The notes below the pieces were generated by a model. It did no database searches. It was not told the DNA's origin and was given only the letters and a program-made list of their open reading frames with translations. From an uncultured Planctomycetaceae bacterium (GTDB taxonomy: Bacteria > Planctomycetota > Planctomycetia > Gemmatales > Gemmataceae): 48,138 nucleotides of DNA. The position numbers and the translations under genes were made by a program. Position 1 is the first letter of the stretch. Each line of letters starts with the position of its first letter. Below, one piece after another: positions 16,140 to 23,775 of the stretch. Location: assembly GCA_937888715.1 (NCBI GenBank), contig CALARU010000320.1, forward strand, positions 1-48,138, read 5' to 3'.

Positions 16140-17315
16140 ATGAATTCAAACTTGTTGAACAGTTACAACAAGTATGTAATTGCGAATTACAAAAAGTTTC
16201 CTGTTTGCTTGGTGCGCGGCGAAGGTTCCAGAGTTTGGGACGACGAAGGAAATGCGTACCTAGATTTATTTCCGGGCTGGGGATGCGGATTGCTTGGCCA
16301 TTGCCCGCCCCTAGTCGTTGAAGCAGTAAAAAACCAAGTAAGCAAACTCATACATGTCCCAAATTCATGGTACACAGAACCTCAAGGCATGCTTGCAGAA
16401 GCACTCGCAACCAGAACTGGTTGGGGTGGACAGTGCTTTTTCTGTAATAGTGGAACTGAAGCTAATGAAGCAGCTATTAAAATTGCAAGGCTCAATGGCG
16501 GCCCAGGAAAATACAAAATCATCACTATGTTGAACAGTTTTCATGGCAGAACTTTTGCTGCACTTAGTGCAACCGGTCAACCAAAATACCATCAAGGCCT
16601 CGAACCGATGTTGCCGGGATTTTCTTATGTCCCATTTGGCGACCTAGAAGCTACTCGACAGGCCATTGATTCTGAAACCTGTGCCATCATGGTTGAACCA
16701 ATACAGGGTGAAGGTGGAATCAACCTACCACCCGTAGGTTACCTTGAAGGCTTGCGCAAGATATGTGATGAAAACAAATTAATGTTAATATTCGACGAAG
16801 TACAAACAGGGACGGGAAGAACAGGAAAATGGTTTGCACACCAAAACTGGAATGTTATCCCTGATTGCGTTTCGTTGGCCAAAGCTTTGGCGGGGGGTGT
16901 TGCATGTGGTGGGTTAATAGCCCGAGAAGAGTTCGCAGCAAAGCTTAAACCAGGAACTCATGCTGCAACATTCGGTGGAAACCCAATCGCCTGTGTGGCG
17001 GCAATTGCAACCATTGAAACAATTGAGAAAGAAAACCTTCTTGAAAGGGCTGTTGTCATTGGCAATCGATTTAAAAGCAAATTCGAATCTTGGAAAGAAA
17101 AATGCTCCCTGATTGCTGACATCAGGATATCTGGTGCTATGATTGGGCTTGAGCTTTCAGAAGATGCCACCCACATCGTCCAAAAATGTTTAGAACAAAA
17201 ATTACTCATAAATTGCACCCACAACACGGTAATTCGTTTGTTACCGGCCCTCAACATTACCGATGCTGAGATTGATGAGGGTTGCGACATACTTGAAAAA
17301 ATCATTCTTGGATAA
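16140..17315 (+). CDS. argD: acetylornithine aminotransferase
   Basis: 391 residues, class III PLP aminotransferase. It converts N-acetylglutamate 5-semialdehyde to N-acetylornithine. Motifs: LDLFPGWGCGLLGHCPP, FCNSGTEANEAAIKIAR, SFHGRTFAALSATGQ, then EPIQGEGGI, the PLP-contacting FDEVQTGTGRTG, and the Schiff-base Lys in SLAKALAGG. Length and motifs are normal for ArgD. It lies 33 bp after argB and 43 bp before argF, consistent with an operon. Some ArgD proteins also act in lysine synthesis (succinyl-DAP aminotransferase), which the sequence cannot exclude. Confidence 0.95.
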   Translation: MNSNLLNSYNKYVIANYKKFPVCLVRGEGSRVWDDEGNAYLDLFPGWGCGLLGHCPPLVVEAVKNQVSKLIHVPNSWYTEPQGMLAEALATRTGWGGQCFFCNSGTEANEAAIKIARLNGGPGKYKIITMLNSFHGRTFAALSATGQPKYHQGLEPMLPGFSYVPFGDLEATRQAIDSETCAIMVEPIQGEGGINLPPVGYLEGLRKICDENKLMLIFDEVQTGTGRTGKWFAHQNWNVIPDCVSLAKALAGGVACGGLIAREEFAAKLKPGTHAATFGGNPIACVAAIATIETIEKENLLERAVVIGNRFKSKFESWKEKCSLIADIRISGAMIGLELSEDATHIVQKCLEQKLLINCTHNTVIRLLPALNITDAEIDEGCDILEKIILG

Positions 17316-17358
17316 TATTTTGTTGTTGCACAATCTTAGCAGTTAATCAAAATTATTA

Positions 17359-18294
17359 ATGGTAACGCAAATGAAGCATTTACTTTCATTACTTGAATAC
17401 AACGAATCGGGATTCGTTAAACTTCTCGAATTAGCAGAAAAGATCAAAGCAGACTGGGTAAAAGGAAAAAGGCCAGACCTACTACCTAGAAAAGTTTTGG
17501 GACTTATCTTTGAAAAGCCCTCGCTTCGAACCAGAGTTAGTTTTGAAGCTGGGATGATGCAAATGGGTGGAAATTCAATATTTCTTGGTACCGCAGATGG
17601 CAAGATCGGCGTCCGCGAAACTGTTGCAGATTTTGCCCGCACCATGAGTCATTATGTTGACACAGTTGTGCTACGAACTTTTTCCCACGATACCATTGTT
17701 GAATTTGCTAAAAACTCTTCGGTCCCCGTAATCAATGGCCTAAGTAATCAATTTCATCCATGCCAATCAATAGCAGATATCCTTACAATCCGCGAGTCGT
17801 TTGGGCCAAAATCAGGAAAAACAATCGTTTTTGTGGGGGATGGTAACAATGTTTCGAGATCTCTTGCAATCGCTTGCGCATTAGTTGGTTACCACTTTAT
17901 TCTTACGGGCCCCAAGCTTTATCATTTCGACAAAGAGTTTTTAACTTTATTTTCCAAGCGATTTCCAAAAGCGGTTTTGATTCAATCCTCAGATACAATT
18001 AATAGCCTCAAAAATGCGGACATCGTTTACACAGATGTTTGGACCAGCATGGGGCAGGAAAACGAAAACGAAAAACGAATCAAGAAATTCAAAGACTTCC
18101 AAATCAATGATCTTTTAATGAGCAAAGCCCCAAAGCACTGCAAGTTCATGCATTGTCTTCCTGCACACCGGGGCGAAGAAGTTACAGGCTCAGTAATTGA
18201 TGGCGACGCAAGCATTGTATTCGAACAAGCAGGAAACAGGATGCATGCCCAAAAGGCAATTTTACTCGATATGATTCTTGGTTCAAAAAAATAA
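17359..18294 (+). CDS. argF: ornithine carbamoyltransferase
   Basis: 311 residues. It joins carbamoyl phosphate and ornithine to give citrulline. The carbamoyl phosphate site is EKPSLRTRVSFE (SLRTR rather than the common STRTR). HPCQSIADI, FVGDGNNVSRSLAIA, YTDVWTSMGQE, and the ornithine-side MHCLPAHRGEEVT follow. The HCLPA motif separates it from aspartate carbamoyltransferase. Two in-frame ATGs (17359 and 17371) are possible starts; MKHLLSL at 17371 is closer to typical family N-termini, but neither has a strong ribosome binding site. It is the third gene of the arg cluster. argC, argJ, argG and argH are not in this window. Confidence 0.95.
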   Translation: MVTQMKHLLSLLEYNESGFVKLLELAEKIKADWVKGKRPDLLPRKVLGLIFEKPSLRTRVSFEAGMMQMGGNSIFLGTADGKIGVRETVADFARTMSHYVDTVVLRTFSHDTIVEFAKNSSVPVINGLSNQFHPCQSIADILTIRESFGPKSGKTIVFVGDGNNVSRSLAIACALVGYHFILTGPKLYHFDKEFLTLFSKRFPKAVLIQSSDTINSLKNADIVYTDVWTSMGQENENEKRIKKFKDFQINDLLMSKAPKHCKFMHCLPAHRGEEVTGSVIDGDASIVFEQAGNRMHAQKAILLDMILGSKK

Positions 18295-18318
18295 CTTACA
18301 CAGATTAGGATTACCAAC

Positions 18319-19062
18319 ATGCGTATTGATGGAAGAAAAGCGAATGAGCTAAGGCCCTTGCGTTTCAAACGAAATTTTACCAAGCAAGCCCCGGGAAGCG
18401 TTTTAGTTTCCAGCGGCAAAACAACAGTTCTTTGCACCTGCACGATTGACCAATCAGTTCCACCTTTTTTGTTAGGTAAAGGAAAAGGCTGGCTATCTGC
18501 AGAATATTCCATGCTTCCGGGAAGTACGGGAAACCGGAAGTCCAGAGATCGATCAGGGAAAGTTGATGGCCGTAGCGTCGAAATCCAAAGACTTATAGGT
18601 CGAAGTTTACGCGCTATTATAAATTTGGAAAAGCTAGGTGAGCGTACGCTTTGGATTGATTGTGATGTTTTAGATGCAGATGGCGGCACAAGAACTGCCA
18701 GCATTAATGGGGCATTTGTTGCACTTGTAGATGCTTTACGCTCACTTGAAAAGAAACACTCCAACAAACCACTTGCACCAATTCACGAAATTTTAAAAGA
18801 CAGCATTGCTGCCATTAGCATGGGTATTGTTGATGACAAGGTATTACTCGACCTTTGCTACGAAGAAGATTCTGGGGCCGAAGTTGATAGCAACCTTGTA
18901 ATGACAGGTAGCGGGAAGTTTATTGAAATCCAAGCAAGTGGCGAAGAATCAGTATTCGACCAAAAACAACTCGACAGCATGTTAAAATTGGGTAAACAGG
19001 CTATTGGGGAAATAAAATTAGAGCAAATGAAGGCCTTGGGAAGCAATTGGCCTCTAGACTAA
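18319..19062 (+). CDS. rph: ribonuclease PH
   Basis: 247 residues. A phosphorolytic 3'-to-5' exoribonuclease that trims the 3' ends of tRNA precursors. It begins MRIDGRKANELRPLRF and has SSGKTTVLCTCTID, GWLSAEYSMLPGST, then RKSRDRSGKVDGRSVEIQRL (the phosphate-binding RSVEIQRLIGRSLRA region), DCDVLDADGGTRTASINGA, and GSGKFIEIQASGEE. Length and motifs are complete, so activity is expected. It starts 24 bp after argF and is probably read through from the arg promoter, although it has no role in arginine synthesis. Confidence 0.97.
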   Translation: MRIDGRKANELRPLRFKRNFTKQAPGSVLVSSGKTTVLCTCTIDQSVPPFLLGKGKGWLSAEYSMLPGSTGNRKSRDRSGKVDGRSVEIQRLIGRSLRAIINLEKLGERTLWIDCDVLDADGGTRTASINGAFVALVDALRSLEKKHSNKPLAPIHEILKDSIAAISMGIVDDKVLLDLCYEEDSGAEVDSNLVMTGSGKFIEIQASGEESVFDQKQLDSMLKLGKQAIGEIKLEQMKALGSNWPLD

Positions 19063-19148
19063 TTTGTTTTTATTTGTTATCAGACTCCTATCTAATTACT
19101 AAAGTTGTTGTTCGGAAAAGCCGAGCACAATGTTTTGGTTGATTAAAT

Positions 19149-19154
19149 GGAGGT
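19149..19154 (+). promoter_or_regulatory. Shine-Dalgarno site deciding the 19159 start
   Basis: GGAGGT lies four bases before the ATG at 19159. It overlaps the other possible ATG at 19147, which has no site of its own, so the downstream ATG is the better start. Confidence 0.65.
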
Positions 19155-19158
19155 CAAA

Positions 19159-20133
19159 ATGCGTCTTTTTGCATCCGTTATTTTAAGTGCATGTATATTT
19201 GTAATCTCGGGTATTGCAAACACTTCAGCTTCAAAAAACCCTTATCCATTAACGGTAGAAGCAGGCACATGGCTAATATGCTGCGCCAGTTATTCGGGAG
19301 TTGATGCGCCAGAATTATCAAAGCAAATTTCAGAAATTCTAAGAAATCGAGATAATCTCAAAGGTTACATTTTTAATTACGGGGAAGAAGAAAAGAAAAA
19401 ACAAATCGCAGACTTCGAAAGACGACAAAAAATGAGTCCTGAATTAAGGCAGCCGATGAAATTCACCCGAGTTTCCGAACAATGCGCAGTATTAGTCGGT
19501 GGTTACAAAGATATTGAAGATGCACGTAAAAATCTTGAGAAAATAAAAAAACTTGCTCCCCCAGATTTGAAACTGGAAAATGGGAAAGAAACTTCTGATG
19601 TAATTAATATTTATGTTCCAACCGCAGACAAAAAAGGCGCTGAAATCCGAAGAGAAAGAGTAAATCCGTTTTCACGAGCTTTTGTTGTACGAAACCCTCT
19701 TGTACCAAATCAAACTATTGCAAAAAATAAACCTGATCCAGTATTAAAAACACTTAACGCAGACGAACAATACAGCCTCTTAAAAAACTCTAAATCCGTC
19801 ACTTTGGTAGTTAAAGAGTATAACGGTTCCGCCATTCTTCAATCAACCAAAGCCGTAACCACATCTTTTATGGATAAACTATTTGGGAGCAGGCAAGGCG
19901 ATATGTTAGGTGCAGCAGCTTTGCAAGCTCATGAGACAGCCCGTGTTTTAAGAAAATTGGAGTTCGATGCCTATGTTTTGCATACGCGAACTAGCAGCAT
20001 TGTTACTGTTGGAGGGTTTGATTCACGAGATGACCCAAATTTAGCAAGAATTCAAAAAGCAATTATCACACTTAAAATAACAGCACTCGATCTTTACACC
20101 AACCCATTACCAATGGATGTACCAAAGCTTTAA
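19159..20133 (+). CDS. secreted protein of unknown function
   Basis: 324 residues. A signal peptide (MRLFASVILSACIFVISG) is followed by a mature protein with no motif I can name. Residues about 30-135 contain GTWLICCASYSGVDAPELSK and, later, CAVLVGGYKDIEDARKNLEKIK; this alternation of strand and helix is reminiscent of SPOR-like repeats, but the match is weak. The C-terminal part repeats the theme (FDAYVLHTRTSSIVTVGGFDSRDDPNLARIQKAI), so the protein may hold two related domains that bind peptidoglycan or pack as a periplasmic scaffold. Gene 84 bp after rph; a strong terminator follows 19 bp past its stop. Confidence 0.8.
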   Translation: MRLFASVILSACIFVISGIANTSASKNPYPLTVEAGTWLICCASYSGVDAPELSKQISEILRNRDNLKGYIFNYGEEEKKKQIADFERRQKMSPELRQPMKFTRVSEQCAVLVGGYKDIEDARKNLEKIKKLAPPDLKLENGKETSDVINIYVPTADKKGAEIRRERVNPFSRAFVVRNPLVPNQTIAKNKPDPVLKTLNADEQYSLLKNSKSVTLVVKEYNGSAILQSTKAVTTSFMDKLFGSRQGDMLGAAALQAHETARVLRKLEFDAYVLHTRTSSIVTVGGFDSRDDPNLARIQKAIITLKITALDLYTNPLPMDVPKL

Positions 20134-20136
20134 GAA

Positions 20137-20406
20137 TTACTTAAAAAACTCTAAGCCCGATTTATCTGGTCGGGCTTTTTTATTTAACCCCACATTATTT
20201 ATAACCTCAAAGGCATCCAAACAAAGCTCATCATCTGTATGGGGACAAGAATGGCACCCATGATTAAATATTGGGACCAAAATTAAACCAAATAGTAACA
20301 AATAAAAAACAATGGTATCAAAAACTCTTTCTTTTAAAAGCCTCACAGATTCTTCATTCTGAAGAGAACTTAATGCGATATGTTTATTACAATTAAAATG
20401 TTGCAT
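20137..20406 (-). CDS. possible small membrane protein
   Basis: An 89-codon frame with one strongly hydrophobic segment (TIVFYLLLFGLILVPIF, about residues 31-47) followed by a Cys/His cluster (HGCHSCPHTDDELCLDAF). This looks more protein-like than a random frame. Against it: no good ribosome binding site is seen, and its last 15 or so codons run through the terminator of the opposite gene. I do not recognise a family. It may be a real small membrane protein or a chance frame; I lean only slightly towards real. Confidence 0.35.
   Translation of the reverse strand: MQHFNCNKHIALSSLQNEESVRLLKERVFDTIVFYLLLFGLILVPIFNHGCHSCPHTDDELCLDAFEVINNVGLNKKARPDKSGLEFFK
20153..20182 (+). terminator. intrinsic terminator after the secreted-protein gene
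   Basis: A perfect 8-bp stem (AAGCCCGA at 20153-20160, TCGGGCTT at 20170-20177) encloses a 9-base loop. The T run begins inside the right arm and continues to about 20180. Confidence 0.9.
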
Positions 20407-20601
20407 AACTTAATCTGCTAAAAAGAATAAATCACATGTTTAAACCAGAGTTTAGAATAAACTTTTTAACACTATTTTCCATTACTTAAACAAAAAAAAT
20501 AAAACTAATCCCTTCCAAAATAATAATGGCCTGACTAAGTTGAATTTCTGAATAATATAACAGGGTAATACCCCGATTTTAAATATCAGGAAAACAGCAT
20601 C
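20407..20601. other. A+T-rich intergenic stretch
   Basis: Together with the doubtful small frame at 20137-20406, this forms a 468-bp gap between the secreted protein and the Nudix-like gene. Apart from the terminator at 20153-20182, I see no RNA gene, repeat or clear operator. A TTGAAT at 20540 and A+T-rich blocks after it could be a weak promoter for the Nudix-like gene. Confidence 0.5.
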
Positions 20602-21192
20602 ATGAGCAAAGCCAGCATTTTAGTAATTGAAAGAAAACATATTCCTGAACCACTTTTAAAACAAGGATTTAACCCTGCATCTGAATCCTTGGTTAAAGCA
20701 CTTCTAGAAAACCCCCAACTCTTTTTCATGCAAAGAGATCTAGCTGAAAACGACCCTAACTATAAACAATTAATCCCGTATGTGGTTTTTCAAAGCCCAA
20801 AGGGATTTTTCAGCTACCAAAGGGGCAAAGCTAGTTCAGAAACAAGGCTTAGAATGCTCCGCTCTCTTGGAGTCGGTGGGCACATCGAAAAAGAAGATGG
20901 GGACATCGGGCAAAAAAGTTATTTTAAAGGACTTTGGCGCGAACTAAAAGAAGAAGTTGGAATCGATCCATCTAACAATATTAAACTTTTAGGCTTTATT
21001 AATGATGATTCCAACGAAGTGGGAAAAGTTCATCTGGGGATCGTGCACTTATATCTGTTGGAAACCTCAGACTTAGAATCAAAAGAACTTAATCTTACAG
21101 ATTGTAAATTCTCAAGTATCAGCAAAATTAAAGAGGAGGAAGAATCATTTGAAACTTGGTCTCGCCTCCTAATCCCTTTTCTTGAATTTTAA
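20602..21192 (+). CDS. Nudix-like predicted phosphoesterase
   Basis: 196 residues. The core GVGGHIEKEDGD plus LWRELKEEVGI is a Nudix box with an enlarged first part: the RE-L-x-EE-x-G half is intact, but the stretch between the Gly and the Arg is longer than in the canonical box, and Lys stands where the first box Glu would be. Proteins of this kind are grouped as MutT-related phosphoesterases (COG4112-like, from memory). Expected chemistry is hydrolysis of a nucleoside diphosphate linked to a moiety, with Mg2+ held by the two Glu of the REL-EE motif. The ATG at 20602 follows an AGGA about 10 bases upstream. It stands alone, converging with the FtsQ-like gene with a 2-bp gap. Confidence 0.8.
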   Translation: MSKASILVIERKHIPEPLLKQGFNPASESLVKALLENPQLFFMQRDLAENDPNYKQLIPYVVFQSPKGFFSYQRGKASSETRLRMLRSLGVGGHIEKEDGDIGQKSYFKGLWRELKEEVGIDPSNNIKLLGFINDDSNEVGKVHLGIVHLYLLETSDLESKELNLTDCKFSSISKIKEEEESFETWSRLLIPFLEF

Positions 21193-21194
21193 AT

Positions 21195-22028
21195 CTATTT
21201 CTGAGTTGAACTTGAAAAATTTATCATGAAACCATCTTTCATGTCAGTTTTTTTCCATATGGAATATTTTATTTTAAAGATGGTTTTCCTTTCATCAACT
21301 TCCTGATTGGCTATTTGTTCATCCTTGGATAAGGACCCCCATTCTATTTTAAAAGGTCCGATTTCGGAATAAATCACAACAACATCATCCTTAACTTCGA
21401 TCAAACAGTCACTAGGGAATACAAACCCTGAAAAACAACCGAGAATTTTGGCACAGGAAATAACCTGCTCATTTTTCCACTGCACCCCTGCTTTATCAGT
21501 TGGGAATGGTAATGGTATTGCAAGAACAGGTAATCCGACTTGCACTGCATTTTTGGGTAAAATAACACCATTAACGTCAACCACTCTAAATTTTTCCGCT
21601 GCTTCAATTTGATCTTTAATCGGGATTATGGGAACTACCAAAGCTGGGGTTCGAAACTCTAAGATAACCTTTATTTTTTTCGGCCCTTCCCTTTGTACAT
21701 CAACAACTTTTTGCACCCAAGGGTGAACCAGGAATGCGTTATAAATTCGCGCCAATATCCCCTCTTCCAACAAATCATATTCTTCCTTCAAATTTCCGAG
21801 ATAACGAACTTCGCTGAGAAAGTCTTCTTTCGACAACACAGGCGGAAAAGCACAGTCAATATTTGCAAATAGCTGTAAAGAATTATGACGAGAAACAATT
21901 AATCGATTAAAAGAGTAATCGGCCTTAGATAGAAAATGAATTAAAACGCCACATGAGACGAACGATACAACGATTACAAAAAGAAAACCCAACCAAGAGA
22001 AGACTATTTTTTTCACAATACTATCCAC
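21195..22028 (-). CDS. FtsQ/DivIB-like membrane protein
   Basis: 277 residues, bitopic: a short cytoplasmic start, one membrane span (about residues 10-33, FSWLGFLFVIVVSFVSCGVLI), then a large extracytoplasmic part. After an insert, LEEGILARIYNAFLVHPWVQKV followed by KKIKVILEFRTPALVV resembles the POTRA domain of FtsQ, and the later FRVVDVNGVILP resembles the FtsQ beta domain. FtsQ links late division proteins at the septum. The position right after murB, as in many dcw clusters, supports the call. The similarity is at motif level only. The start is probably a GTG at 22028, 11 bp after murB. Planctomycetes generally lack FtsZ, so if it is an FtsQ homologue its role here may differ. Confidence 0.65.
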   Translation of the reverse strand: MDSIVKKIVFSWLGFLFVIVVSFVSCGVLIHFLSKADYSFNRLIVSRHNSLQLFANIDCAFPPVLSKEDFLSEVRYLGNLKEEYDLLEEGILARIYNAFLVHPWVQKVVDVQREGPKKIKVILEFRTPALVVPIIPIKDQIEAAEKFRVVDVNGVILPKNAVQVGLPVLAIPLPFPTDKAGVQWKNEQVISCAKILGCFSGFVFPSDCLIEVKDDVVVIYSEIGPFKIEWGSLSKDEQIANQEVDERKTIFKIKYSIWKKTDMKDGFMINFSSSTQK

Positions 22029-22039
22029 TTACAACTTAA

Positions 22040-22933
22040 TTACCAGATGGCGATTTCAAGTTCCAGATCCACATTGAATCTTTCGCGAATCCCTTGTTTA
22101 ATTTGCTCAATCAATCTTAAAACATCTTCAACGACGGCATGAGGGTGGATAACAATATAATTTGAATCCCGATCACAAACCTCAGCACCTCCAACCCTGG
22201 CTTTTTGAAAACCACCCTGCTCCATCAATGATGCAGCAGTAAGGCCCCTTGGATTTTTAAATATTTTACCAGCATAAGGAACGCCAAGTGGCAATTGGAT
22301 TTTTCTACTAATCCAAGCTTTCCTCAATCTTTTAACAATCGATTCAGTCTTGTCATGCTCAAATGCAAATTCAACACTCAGAATCACCAAATCTCTGAGG
22401 TCGTTTCCTTTATCACTAAAAGAAATCTCTTCTTTATCCCGAATTTGAAGATTACCAAGTGAATCAAGAACTTCAATTTTTCTGACAAACCTTGAAATAG
22501 GTCCAGATTTATCACTTGTATTTGAAAGTAAAGCACCACCAATCGTACCTGGTATGCCAATAAGTGTTTCAAAACCAGCCATATTGTTTTGTGAACAAAA
22601 TGATATTGCTGCAAAAATAGAAGCCCCTGCCCCCATACGAACAGTGTTTCCTAGATTTTCAAAACCACAAAATACTGGATTCGTCAATTTAACAACTACA
22701 CCAGAAACCATTGCACTTCGTACAAGAAGGTTACATCCATTACCTAAAATTTTGAATGGGATTTTATTAGTTTGGCAAGCTTTATAAAGCGCAGCCAACT
22801 CTTCTTTGCTGCGCGGTTCCGCTAGATACTCGCAAACCCCAGCTAAACCCGAGAATGTATAGGGCGATAGAGACGACGATTTCTTCAATATCGGTTCAAA
22901 TTCTATTAAGCATTTCATTTCAAACCCCATCAT
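22040..22933 (-). CDS. murB: UDP-N-acetylenolpyruvoylglucosamine reductase homologue, divergent
   Basis: 297 residues, FAD-binding MurB fold. MurB reduces the enolpyruvyl group to make UDP-MurNAc for peptidoglycan. Visible: the FAD motifs ILGNGCNLLV (normally GGGSN) and GIPGTIGGALLSN, plus FKNPRGLTAASLMEQGGF, VGGAEVCDRDSNYIV, and a C-terminal LELEIAIW with the likely catalytic Glu. Two key sites differ from the family: where YRxS carries the substrate-activating Arg, this protein reads FSDKGN, and where AGSxFKNP carries the proton-donating Ser, it reads AGKIFKNP. It may be an altered or inactive reductase, or the alignment in those loops may be shifted. Three in-frame ATGs lie at the start (22933, 22930, 22918). 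The FtsQ-like gene follows by 11 bp. Confidence 0.85.
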   Translation of the reverse strand: MMGFEMKCLIEFEPILKKSSSLSPYTFSGLAGVCEYLAEPRSKEELAALYKACQTNKIPFKILGNGCNLLVRSAMVSGVVVKLTNPVFCGFENLGNTVRMGAGASIFAAISFCSQNNMAGFETLIGIPGTIGGALLSNTSDKSGPISRFVRKIEVLDSLGNLQIRDKEEISFSDKGNDLRDLVILSVEFAFEHDKTESIVKRLRKAWISRKIQLPLGVPYAGKIFKNPRGLTAASLMEQGGFQKARVGGAEVCDRDSNYIVIHPHAVVEDVLRLIEQIKQGIRERFNVDLELEIAIW

Positions 22934-22997
22934 CTATTTATCAAAAAATAATAATATTAGTAGAAAACCACCATCGCCACTAACATACCATAGTACA

Positions 22998-23056
22998 TAG
23001 GTAATTGAAGCACCTACCAAAATATTTAAGCAAGCCCTAAAGTATTATAGCTTCAA
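22998..23056 (+). promoter_or_regulatory. possible pseudoknotted leader upstream of queC
   Basis: TAGGT (22998-23002) can pair with ACCTA (23012-23016). The loop between them contains TTGAAGC (23005-23011), which is the exact complement of GCTTCAA (23050-23056), so an H-type pseudoknot could form 19 nt before the queC start. preQ1 riboswitches are small pseudoknots and often control queuosine genes, but this sequence does not match the preQ1-I consensus I know. A chance pairing in A+T-rich DNA is quite possible. Confidence 0.2.
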
Positions 23057-23075
23057 AATCCCACGAGGGTATTTT

Positions 23076-23765
23076 ATGAATTCCATCACTAGCAAAGAAC
23101 TTATTAATTATCCAACAGCTGTTTTAGTAAGTGGTGGTCTGGATAGTGCAATATTATTGGCAGATATGGTCAACCATAAATATCCTACGGTGTGGCCAAT
23201 ATTTATCCAATGTGGGCTATATTGGGAAAAAACTGAATTACATTACCTGAAAAAATTCATTAATGCTCTTGGGTCTCCCAACTTAGGCGAATTAGTTGTA
23301 CTCGATATTCCCGTTCATGATTTGTACAAAGATCACTGGAGCCTGACTGGAATTAATGTTCCGGATAGAGAATCCCCTGATGAAGCTGTTTTTTTGCCAG
23401 GACGAAATGTTCTTTTGACTGCGAAGTCTCTTTTATGGTGCAATCTTAATCAAGTTAAGAGTCTTTCATTGGCAGTTTTAGAATCCAATCCCTTCCCCGA
23501 TTCAACTGATAGCTTTTTTCTTGGCATGGAACAGGCCATTAACGAATCGGTTTCCGGAAATGTAAAATTACTTAGGCCCTATGCGGGAATGCATAAAACC
23601 GATGTTTTAAAATTAGGCAGGGAAGCGCCATTGGAACACACTTTTTCCTGTATTTATCCAACAAATGGCGTTCATTGTGGCAAATGCAATAAATGTGCTG
23701 AAAGAAAAAATGGATTTACCAATGCTTCTATGAAAGACCCAACTTCTTATTTCTATGAACAATAA
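23076..23765 (+). CDS. queC: 7-cyano-7-deazaguanine synthase
   Basis: 229 residues. An ATP-dependent enzyme of the PP-loop family that converts 7-carboxy-7-deazaguanine to preQ0, the precursor of queuosine in tRNA. The PP-loop is VLVSGGLDSAILLADM. FLPGRNVLLTAKSLLW matches the usual QueC FVPGRN segment. The zinc site is the C-terminal cysteines of CIYPTNGVHCGKCNKCAERKNGF, four Cys as expected. The ATG at 23076 follows GAGGG by about 7 bases. The other queuosine genes are not nearby. It is divergent from murB and converges with an ATP-grasp gene with a 10-bp gap. Confidence 0.93.
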   Translation: MNSITSKELINYPTAVLVSGGLDSAILLADMVNHKYPTVWPIFIQCGLYWEKTELHYLKKFINALGSPNLGELVVLDIPVHDLYKDHWSLTGINVPDRESPDEAVFLPGRNVLLTAKSLLWCNLNQVKSLSLAVLESNPFPDSTDSFFLGMEQAINESVSGNVKLLRPYAGMHKTDVLKLGREAPLEHTFSCIYPTNGVHCGKCNKCAERKNGFTNASMKDPTSYFYEQ

Positions 23766-23775
23766 GGAAACAAAA

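Noticed and set aside
18027..18767. 246-codon minus-strand frame opposite argF and rph
   Set aside because: It lies wholly antisense to two well-conserved enzymes and shows no recognisable domain or ribosome binding site.
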